DNA from: Fidelibacterota bacterium
GTDB lineage: Bacteria > Bipolaricaulota > Bipolaricaulia > UBA7950 > UBA9294
Assembly: GCA_024278395.1 (NCBI GenBank)
Contig: JAJRTG010000124.1
Span: 1 to 9,764, forward strand
Reading direction: 5' to 3'
DNA length: 9,764 nt
This document shows, one piece after another, positions 1 through 5,289 of this stretch (positions are counted from its first letter, which is position 1; each line of letters begins with the position of its first letter). The notes under the pieces are model-generated. The model did no database searches and had not been told where the DNA came from. It saw nothing but the letters and a program-made list of their open reading frames with translations. Both the position numbers and the translations under genes were made by a program.

Positions 1-9
1 CCCTGTTCT

Positions 10-675
10 TCACTTCTTTGCGCTGTCATCTCTCTTCTCCTCGTCGAGCGGGGTGAAGATCTCCCGCTCGACCATCTCTTCCACCTTGGGGGTGAACTCC
101 CGGAGGAGCTGAGCGAGCGAGCTGTCGATCTCCAGATGTTTGTCCGGGAACTCGAGTATCAGCCCCCCATGGATCTTGTCCGTGACGAGCTTCACGTCTT
201 TGATGCCGAGCTTCTCAGCGAGCACATGCGGAAGCTCTTTTTCGTACCGAGAGCAGTCCTGCGGGGACAGGTGAAGCACCACCCGCTTCGGCGTCTCCTC
301 TCCGGCGAGGGCCGTCTCCACCAGCCCGACGAGGACGTTCAGGTACTCCTTGCCGTCCTGCGCGCACATTCGCTCGAGCCGATCGCGGATCTCCCCCACG
401 ATCCGTCCGAGGATCTCCGCCTTCTCCCGAAGGAGCTCCTCCTTCAGCCGGAGCTGCGCCTGGGAGACGATCTGCTTGCGCACGCGCTCCACTTCGTCCA
501 TCTTCGCACGGACGAGCTCCTCTTCGCGCTGCTTCGCCCTCTCCTCGGCGGCGGAGATGATCCGCTCCGCCTCCTTCTGCGCACGGGAGATGATCTGTTC
601 GGCCCTGCGCTTGGCCTGTTCGATCACATGCTCGGTAAGGGCGGTCAAATCGCCCATCGTCTTTACGTTTGTCAT
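10..675 (-). CDS. atpE: A/V-type ATP synthase subunit E (peripheral stalk)
   Basis: The 221-residue product is the E subunit of an A/V-type ATPase. With subunit H it forms the peripheral stalks that hold the catalytic A3B3 head still against the rotor. Residues about 10-95 are a highly charged Ala/Glu/Arg/Lys-rich helix suited to a long coiled coil. Residues about 105-207 form the globular head-binding domain, with the family's GG turn (170-171), a D-S-S stretch (184-186) and a terminal 'EREIF'. The usual length is about 190-200, so this copy has a slightly longer N-terminus and an extra charged tail (208-221). Its ATG overlaps the TGA of subunit F as ATGA, which indicates translational coupling and supports this start; the Shine-Dalgarno is weak. 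M7 is a possible alternative start. In many operons E precedes C and F, whereas here it follows F. Subunits A, B and D are expected next, beyond the left edge. Confidence 0.93.
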   Translation of the reverse strand: MTNVKTMGDLTALTEHVIEQAKRRAEQIISRAQKEAERIISAAEERAKQREEELVRAKMDEVERVRKQIVSQAQLRLKEELLREKAEILGRIVGEIRDRLERMCAQDGKEYLNVLVGLVETALAGEETPKRVVLHLSPQDCSRYEKELPHVLAEKLGIKDVKLVTDKIHGGLILEFPDKHLEIDSSLAQLLREFTPKVEEMVEREIFTPLDEEKRDDSAKK

Positions 676-986
676 AGTCTGATCCCGATCGCCCCCGCGA
701 TGAACTCCTTGATGCTCGTCTTCTCCAACGGTCCGCTCGGTCCGGGGATCTCCACCACTAACGGGAAGTCCTTGATCGTCTGCAGCTCATCGACGAGCGC
801 CGGCGCCTGGGCCGCCATCCGATCCTCGATCAGGATCAACGCCATGTCCGGATCGGCGAAACGCTCACGCAATACGGTTTCCAACTCCTGGGCGTCGCGC
901 GGGGTGTACCCGCCGATCCCGAGGAGCGAGAACCCGAGCACCATCTCACGGCTGCCGATGGCGTAGATCCGTTCCCGGTTCGACAT
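672..986 (-). CDS. atpF: A/V-type ATP synthase subunit F (central stalk)
   Basis: The 104-residue product matches the small F subunit (called G in Enterococcus), a Rossmann-like domain that binds subunit D in the rotating central stalk. Visible family features are the N-terminal strand 'IYAIGSREMVLGF' (7-19), the central strand 'ALILIEDRMA' (49-58), the 'PLVVEIPG' strand (75-82) and the C-terminal 'SIKEFIAGAIGI' helix (91-102). Length is normal for the family. The frame stays open upstream into the K2 gene, but that extension is low-complexity antisense-like sequence. The ATG at 986 begins the conserved domain and follows the K2 stop codon by only 5 bases. No clear Shine-Dalgarno is visible, so initiation probably depends on ribosomes finishing K2. 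The gene's TGA overlaps the start of subunit E. Confidence 0.92.
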   Translation of the reverse strand: MSNRERIYAIGSREMVLGFSLLGIGGYTPRDAQELETVLRERFADPDMALILIEDRMAAQAPALVDELQTIKDFPLVVEIPGPSGPLEKTSIKEFIAGAIGIRL

Positions 987-991
987 GGGTG

Positions 992-1372
992 TTACAGGCG
1001 CCCGAAGATCATGACCGAGATGACGATCCCGTAGATCGCGATTCCCTCCGCCAGCCCGACGTAGACCAGACTCAACCCGAACATGCTCGGCTTCTCGGTG
1101 ACCGCACCGATCGCCGCCGCCCCGACTCCCGACAGAGCGACCCCGGCTCCGAGGGAGCTGCCGGCGGTGGCCAACGCGGCTCCGACCAACGCCAGCCCGA
1201 CCCCGGTGCTCGTGGTGGTCGTCGGCTGTTCTGTACCGGCGGTTGGTGCGGCGGTCTGGGCGGCTGCCCATGGGTGGTAGGTCACCAGGAAGAACCCGAA
1301 CAGGGCGACCCCGGCAAGGAACAGTGCGAGATTGAACCCCAACAGCCCGTAAACGATCTTACGCTTTGACAT
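992..1372 (-). CDS. atpK: A/V-type ATP synthase proteolipid subunit K, copy 2 (carries the ion-binding Glu)
   Basis: This 126-residue proteolipid forms the membrane rotor ring. Residues 6-30 are a long hydrophobic leader, and 31-56 a Thr/Ala-rich linker that begins YHPWAAAQ. Residues 57-90 are the Gly/Ala-rich first helix of the c hairpin, 91-97 a polar loop (VTEKPSM), and 98-123 the second helix. Helix two contains 'AEGIAIYG', which aligns with 'PETQGIYG' of bacterial/archaeal K subunits and 'AEVLGLYG' of yeast Vma3. E109 is therefore the ion-carrying carboxylate. The Thr/Gln pair next to Glu in Na+-type rings is replaced by Gly/Ile, which hints at H+ but does not settle it. An AAGGAGGT Shine-Dalgarno lies 5 nt before the ATG. 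Over the last 70 residues it is about 77% identical (54/70) to the upstream K1. The C-terminal GRL resembles what I recall of the Thermus subunit, which also carries an N-terminal leader. Confidence 0.93.
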   Translation of the reverse strand: MSKRKIVYGLLGFNLALFLAGVALFGFFLVTYHPWAAAQTAAPTAGTEQPTTTTSTGVGLALVGAALATAGSSLGAGVALSGVGAAAIGAVTEKPSMFGLSLVYVGLAEGIAIYGIVISVMIFGRL

Positions 1373-1377
1373 TTGTT

Positions 1378-1385
1378 ACCTCCTT
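1378..1385 (-). promoter_or_regulatory. Strong Shine-Dalgarno of atpK copy 2
   Basis: AAGGAGGT is a full complement to the anti-Shine-Dalgarno, placed 5 nt before the ATG at 1372. It is the strongest ribosome-binding site in the ATPase operon. Ring proteolipids are needed in several copies per enzyme, so efficient initiation here makes sense. The equivalent site of K1 is a weaker AGAGGT with the same 5 nt spacing, so the Glu-bearing copy may be made in excess over K1; that is inference. Confidence 0.8.
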
Positions 1386-1426
1386 CTCGGATTTTCGACT
1401 TCAGTCATTGCGGCCAGGAATCTCCA

Positions 1427-1813
1427 TTACAAGCGTCCCAGGATCATGACCGAGATGACGATCCCGTAGGTCGCGATCCCTCCGCCCAGCCCGACGTATA
1501 CCAGGCTTATCCCGAACATACTCCGTTTCTTCGTTACCGCCCTGATCGCCGCCGCTCCTGTTCTGGATATGGCGAACCCCGAGCCGAGAGAGCTCCCCGC
1601 GGTGGCGAGCGCCGCTCCCAGCAGCCCGAGTCCGAGTCCGATGCTCACGCTCGGCGCCGACTGTGTCACCACATCAACGGTCTGGGCGGCGATCCACGGA
1701 TGATACACCACCAGGGTGAACCCGAACAGGGCGATCCCGGCGAGCGACAGCGCCAGGTTGAACCCCAGCAGTCCGTAAACGATTCTGCGCATGATGAGTT
1801 GGCGCTTATGCAT
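1427..1813 (-). CDS. atpK: A/V-type ATP synthase proteolipid subunit K, copy 1 (lacks the ion-binding Glu)
   Basis: This 128-residue paralogue of the downstream proteolipid has the same layout: hydrophobic leader (11-36), conserved YHPW (37-40), a shorter linker, first hairpin helix (about 57-91), a basic loop (R84, R91, K95, K96, R97) and second helix (about 99-125) ending in GRL. The decisive difference is in helix two: K2 has 'GLAEGIAIYG' and this protein has 'GLGGGIATYG', so the ion-carrying glutamate is glycine (G111, codon GGA at 1481-1483). The frame is intact and the surrounding residues are conserved, so this is a maintained variant, not a decaying copy. The ATG at 1813 has an AGAGGT Shine-Dalgarno 5 nt upstream and overlaps the end of subunit I by 8 nt. 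The internal M8 has no ribosome-binding site. It could supply the non-binding hairpins of a mixed ring. An assembly or regulatory role is the alternative. Confidence 0.9.
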   Translation of the reverse strand: MHKRQLIMRRIVYGLLGFNLALSLAGIALFGFTLVVYHPWIAAQTVDVVTQSAPSVSIGLGLGLLGAALATAGSSLGSGFAISRTGAAAIRAVTKKRSMFGISLVYVGLGGGIATYGIVISVMILGRL

Positions 1814-3797
1814 TCGTTACCTCTTTCTTGAACTTCAGCTTAAGCGGCGCAAACGCTGTGCCCTCCGCCTCGAAGAACTTGGAGAAGAACTCATAGAACT
1901 CCAAACGCAACGCCTGGATGGCGACCACCCCGCCCTCAAGGACGAGGATCATGAGGTTGCCGCCGGCCACCGTCAGGATGTAGAACACGTTTCCGGCGGG
2001 CAGGGCCCGCAGCATATCGCCGATCTGGAAGATGGCGACCGACAGCGCCACGTGGTTCAACGCGAATGCGGCGACTCGGACGAACGAGATGGTGTTGCTC
2101 AGGTAGACGATCATCGTCTCGAAGATGTCCACGCCGGTGATGAGGAATGTGACGAGGGCGCCGCCGCCCTCCTCGGCCTGTTTGGGGTGTTGCTTATGGC
2201 GGTCCGCGAAACGCTTGAGCGGCCGCTCGAGCGGCATCAGGAACAGCGGGAGGAACATCATGACGAGGATCAACCACGGGGAGATGCTCACTCCCTTGGT
2301 GTTGAGATAGACCGCAAGCAGGGCGCCGAGATAGAACCACAGCCCGAGGGCCCCGAACCGCTCGAACACGAGCTCTACGTATCGGCGCTGTATGAACTTG
2401 GTCCAGATGTTGATGATGATCCCGAGGATGATGATTCCGATCCCGAGGACGATCGAGTAGCCGAGTATCCGATTGATCTGATTGATCGGGTGGAACCACA
2501 GCGCCGGGATGATGTTTTCGTATCCGAAGAAGCTGCCGTACAGGCAGCCGAACACCATCGACGACGTTCCCACCGTCAGGAAGATCCTCCCCGTCCGTCG
2601 CCAACCCGCTCGCAGGCCCGGCCACGCCACGAGCGCCAGTCCGGCGAGGAACAGCACGAACCCGTGCCCCAAGTCACCGAACATCACCCCGAACAACAGG
2701 ATGAACGACAGGCTGAACAGGACCGTCGGATCAAACCCGCCGTAGCGGGGAACCCCGTACAGATGCACCAACCCTTCAAACGAGCGGAAGAAAGCGGGGT
2801 TGTGCAGCCTGCTCGGCATGGTGTTCCCGTCCTCATCCTTCGCCTTTTCGTAGGGTATCTCCTCGGTCTGCAGCACCCACCGCCGCTCGTTGTCCACCAG
2901 CTTCTGCAGCCGGTGCAGCTCCCGTTTGGGGACCCAGCCGGTGGCCAACGCCGTGGCATGCGTCTGCCCCGTCTGTTCATGCGCTGCGAGCACGGTGGCG
3001 TTGATCTTGACGAAGTCGCTCAACCTGGCACGCTGCTCGGCCCGCCATGTCTCGAACTTGGAGAACTCGTCCTCCAGTCTCCGTTTCTGCTCGAGCAGAT
3101 CCTCCTTCTTGGCCGCCAGAGCCTTCAACGCCTGCTTCGGTTCGCCGGACAGCTCCTCAGGGATCTCCAGCGGTCGAAACAGGGCCGACTCGAGGACGTC
3201 CTCGACCTGCTTCCGATCCTTATTCAGGCATACGACGAGCAGTTGAAGCCGGTGGCGCTCACTCCGGTAGGGGAGGAGCGCGTGCAGGAAGCGATGCAGG
3301 CTCCGGTCCAGCTGGTCGAGGTGATCCTCGGGGAGGGTCCCGGCGATCACGCAGAACCGCCGCAGGTGGAGCAGCGCCCCGATATCCACCTCGAGCGGCT
3401 CCAACAGCCGCAGGTGGGCCTCCTGCACGGTCAGCTTGTCCAGCTCCCGCTCCAGGGACCGCTGCGCCTCCCGCAGTCCCTGCAGGCGGGCGCGGGCGTC
3501 GGTGATCTCGGAGTAGACGTCGTTCACCTCCCCCTCGAGCCGATCAGGCGGCAGGGGAACGACGTCCGGATCATCCAGCGGTGCGTTCAGGTCGATGTCG
3601 AGGAAGCTCGCGGTTTCCCGCAGCTTCGTGGACAGGTCGCTGAGATCGACGAACGACAGGTACCGGGCCAGTCGGGGGATGTGCCGCAGTTCGGTCGGCT
3701 GTAGTTCCCCGAACCGGCCGACGGCGTCCCAGAATCGGGTTACGTCCTCGCGCGGGAGGAAGAGGTTCACCTTGTACATCTTATCAGTGATGAACAT
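1806..3797 (-). CDS. atpI: A/V-type ATP synthase subunit I (stator membrane subunit)
   Basis: The 663-residue product is subunit I, homologue of eukaryotic subunit a. It provides the ion half-channels next to the rotor ring and anchors the peripheral stalks. Residues 1-345 form the cytoplasmic arm, with coiled-coil segments near 85-130 and 220-265. The junction 'NPAFFRSFEGLVHLYGVP' (333-350) and the first membrane segment 'FGDLGHG' (373-379) are typical. About seven or eight hydrophobic segments follow to residue 632. The essential arginine is in 'SNTISFVRVAAFALNH', R574, equivalent to yeast Vph1 R735. E621, Q628 and R631 in the last helix are also typical, as is the C-terminal 'FYEFFSKFFEAEGTAF'. 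Length is normal. The ATG at 3797 has a GAGGG Shine-Dalgarno about 5 nt upstream and overlaps subunit C by 14 nt. M7 is an alternative start without a good ribosome-binding site. Confidence 0.96.
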   Translation of the reverse strand: MFITDKMYKVNLFLPREDVTRFWDAVGRFGELQPTELRHIPRLARYLSFVDLSDLSTKLRETASFLDIDLNAPLDDPDVVPLPPDRLEGEVNDVYSEITDARARLQGLREAQRSLERELDKLTVQEAHLRLLEPLEVDIGALLHLRRFCVIAGTLPEDHLDQLDRSLHRFLHALLPYRSERHRLQLLVVCLNKDRKQVEDVLESALFRPLEIPEELSGEPKQALKALAAKKEDLLEQKRRLEDEFSKFETWRAEQRARLSDFVKINATVLAAHEQTGQTHATALATGWVPKRELHRLQKLVDNERRWVLQTEEIPYEKAKDEDGNTMPSRLHNPAFFRSFEGLVHLYGVPRYGGFDPTVLFSLSFILLFGVMFGDLGHGFVLFLAGLALVAWPGLRAGWRRTGRIFLTVGTSSMVFGCLYGSFFGYENIIPALWFHPINQINRILGYSIVLGIGIIILGIIINIWTKFIQRRYVELVFERFGALGLWFYLGALLAVYLNTKGVSISPWLILVMMFLPLFLMPLERPLKRFADRHKQHPKQAEEGGGALVTFLITGVDIFETMIVYLSNTISFVRVAAFALNHVALSVAIFQIGDMLRALPAGNVFYILTVAGGNLMILVLEGGVVAIQALRLEFYEFFSKFFEAEGTAFAPLKLKFKKEVTNA

Positions 3798-4764
3798 CTG
3801 ACCCTCGCTGTGCTCTTCTTCGCGCTCGCTCGATCGCCTCGATCAGCCGGGACAACTCTCGTTCCTTGATGAAGATGTACCCGATGACGACCCCCATTCC
3901 GAATGGGTTCATCACGAACGACTCGCGCGTAACCTTTAGGATCTTGCGGTCGAACAACTCCTCGATCGCGGCCAGATCGAACTTGTCCATGCGCTCCAGC
4001 TCGCCCGCTAACTCGGGCCCCAAGAATCGGCCTATCCCGTGCCACCCTTCGTTGTCTTCCACGATGTGCCGCATCTCGTCCTGCGGGATGACCGGGCGAA
4101 AATCGGGGAGGATATTCACCAACTCGGGGAACGATCGTCCGTAGCCCTTGAGCCGGAACGCCCAGGAGAGGAGCTCCTTCAGCACGATGTTCTTCAGGAT
4201 CCGGCGCGCACTCATCGGGCCGCTCTGGTACTGGTTGATCAGCTGCTGCAGGTAGATCGCGTCGAGTTTGGATTCGTACGGGAACGCCACCTGCTTATCC
4301 CCCACCTGTCGGTGAACCGCGTCGAGACGGGTGCGGTACTCCTCCCAGGGCAGGGCGCGGATCACCGCTTCCAGCCCGGGCATTTCCAACAACTGCGGAT
4401 AATCGACGTCCTCCCATGCGAGTGAGAACAGGTGCCCCCTCACTTCATCGCTCGGGATGCGGTGGAGCTGGGCGCGGATGATGAGCTTGAGGTTCTCTAC
4501 GCGGTAGCGGGCGAGCACGTCCAGGAGGAGCGCACGCCTGTACTCGTACAGGGAGTGGATCAGATCGGCCACGTCATCCAGGAACGCCTGCCGTAGGCGG
4601 TCGGACGGCCTGTCCCATGTTTCGCTGAGCGCTTCCGCGTAGCTCGACGCCTGGAGGCGCTGCACTATCACGTCGGGCTCGACGTCGACAAGCTGGTCCA
4701 AATCAGAATCCTCTACCATCCGCGAGAGTTTCCCGCGGATCTTCGCCAGGAGATAGGCGGACAT
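3784..4764 (-). CDS. atpC: A/V-type ATP synthase subunit C (central-stalk adaptor, AC39/d family)
   Basis: The 326-residue soluble protein matches the AC39/subunit d family, the funnel-shaped adaptor that seats the D/F central stalk in the proteolipid ring. It is all-helical, as in the Thermus homologue. Family landmarks are the N-terminal 'YLLAKIRGKLS' (4-14), 'RYRVENLKLIIRA' (86-98), 'FPYESKLDAIYLQQLI' (161-176) and the C-terminal 'NPFGMGVVIGYIFIKERE' (286-303) followed by a basic helix. Length is close to the usual 320-350. An AAGGAG Shine-Dalgarno lies inside the end of the H gene, 6 nt before the ATG, and only 3 nt separate the H stop from this start. In many bacterial and archaeal operons C lies after I, K and E. 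Here it is second, before I. It overlaps the start of subunit I by 14 nt, which suggests coupled translation. Confidence 0.95.
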   Translation of the reverse strand: MSAYLLAKIRGKLSRMVEDSDLDQLVDVEPDVIVQRLQASSYAEALSETWDRPSDRLRQAFLDDVADLIHSLYEYRRALLLDVLARYRVENLKLIIRAQLHRIPSDEVRGHLFSLAWEDVDYPQLLEMPGLEAVIRALPWEEYRTRLDAVHRQVGDKQVAFPYESKLDAIYLQQLINQYQSGPMSARRILKNIVLKELLSWAFRLKGYGRSFPELVNILPDFRPVIPQDEMRHIVEDNEGWHGIGRFLGPELAGELERMDKFDLAAIEELFDRKILKVTRESFVMNPFGMGVVIGYIFIKERELSRLIEAIERARRRAQRGSDVHH

Positions 4765-4767
4765 CCC

Positions 4768-5100
4768 CTACTCCTTCGCCAAGGTGAGGATGGAGGCAAG
4801 GTCGAGGTTGGCTTCTTTTACGATCTCCTCGTGCAGGCTCTTATAGCGTTCTTTCAGGCTTTGCAGCAATTTCCGCTGCGCTGCTTCCAGTTTGGCGGCC
4901 TGCGCCTTCCCTTCAGCCTCAGCTTGGGCGCGCAATTCGCTCAAGCGCTTCTTCGCTCTTTCTTCAGCCTGGGCCAGTAGTTCCTCCGCCTTCTTGTTAG
5001 CTGCGGCGAGGATCTTCTCCGCCTCGGCCTGGGCGTTTTCTTCGATCTTCTTCGCCTCTTCTTCCGCGGCGAGGATCTTCTTCAGTTGTTCCTCTATCAT
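4768..5100 (-). CDS. atpH: A/V-type ATP synthase subunit H/G (peripheral-stalk coiled coil)
   Basis: This 110-residue, highly charged protein consists almost entirely of Ala, Glu, Lys, Arg, Gln and Leu in a continuous helical pattern (about residues 3-85). It has no membrane segment and no cysteine. First position in an ATPase operon, together with this size and composition, identifies it as the small coiled-coil subunit (AhaH in archaea, NtpF in Enterococcus, G in Thermus) that pairs with subunit E in the peripheral stalk. Coiled-coil similarity alone would be weak evidence, so the call rests largely on context. An AGAAGG Shine-Dalgarno lies about 5 nt before the ATG. It is the promoter-proximal gene of the operon. 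Confidence 0.88.
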   Translation of the reverse strand: MIEEQLKKILAAEEEAKKIEENAQAEAEKILAAANKKAEELLAQAEERAKKRLSELRAQAEAEGKAQAAKLEAAQRKLLQSLKERYKSLHEEIVKEANLDLASILTLAKE

Positions 5101-5168
5101 CGCAACCTTCTCAAGTCATTCCCGACCGCTAAAACCTCGATGGGTTAACAAAAAAGCAGACGAGAGAT

Positions 5169-5179
5169 ATCAACTTGAT
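5169..5179. repeat. Short palindrome at the ATPase transcription start region
   Basis: ATCAA-C-TTGAT is a perfect 11-base inverted repeat directly downstream of the ATPase -10 box, about where transcription should begin. It could be an operator for the ATPase operon. At this length it could also be chance, and no regulator gene is nearby. Confidence 0.25.
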
Positions 5180-5181
5180 GT

Positions 5182-5209
5182 AGTATACTCCTTATGGATC
5201 TCGGGTCAA
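5182..5209 (-). promoter_or_regulatory. Sigma70-type promoter of the ATPase operon
   Basis: On the minus strand, TTGACC (5209-5204) and TATACT (5187-5182) are separated by 16 bases. Each matches the housekeeping consensus at five of six positions. Transcription should start near 5175, giving a leader of about 75 nt before the subunit H ATG. The -10 region lies in the palindrome AGTATACT (5182-5189), but no usable -35 box is found for it on the plus strand. Confidence 0.75.
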
Positions 5210-5250
5210 GGCAGAGCGGAGGGTCGTAATCGGCCGGGTCGTGTCGCCGT

Positions 5251-5278
5251 TTTAAAAGTTTCCGCTGGCTGATAGAAT
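5251..5278 (+). promoter_or_regulatory. Putative promoter of the ClC gene
   Basis: TTTAAA (5251-5256) and TAGAAT (5273-5278) are separated by 16 bases, a -35 with four of six matches and a -10 with five of six. The ClC ATG begins 12 nt after the -10 box, which would leave a leader of only about 5 nt. No convincing Shine-Dalgarno precedes the ATG, which fits very short-leader or leaderless initiation. The -35 overlaps a TTTTAAAA palindrome. Confidence 0.45.
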
Positions 5279-5289
5279 CGTATTTCAGG

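Noticed and set aside
136..966. 276-residue plus-strand frame opposite atpE and atpF
   Set aside because: It spans two convincing minus-strand genes. Its Leu/Arg/His-rich composition is typical of an antisense frame and no start signal is evident.
987..1271. N-terminal extension of the subunit F frame
   Set aside because: It lies within the K2 gene in another frame, is Arg/Gly-rich, and has no counterpart in the F family. The ATG at 986 begins the domain.
1427..1813. K1 as a pseudogene or sequencing error
   Set aside because: The frame is intact and helix two is nearly identical to K2 outside the Glu position. The change involves more than one base (GCG GAG to GGC GGA), so a single read error does not explain it.
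1791..3704. 637-residue open frame on the plus strand opposite atpI
   Set aside because: It is the antisense shadow of a well-supported gene in GC-rich DNA. Its product is a low-complexity mix of Glu, Asp, Arg, His, Gln and Pro with no domain pattern.
5184..5189. TATACT on the plus strand as the ClC -10 box
   Set aside because: No -35-like hexamer lies 16-18 bases upstream on that strand. The same bases fit the minus-strand ATPase promoter much better.
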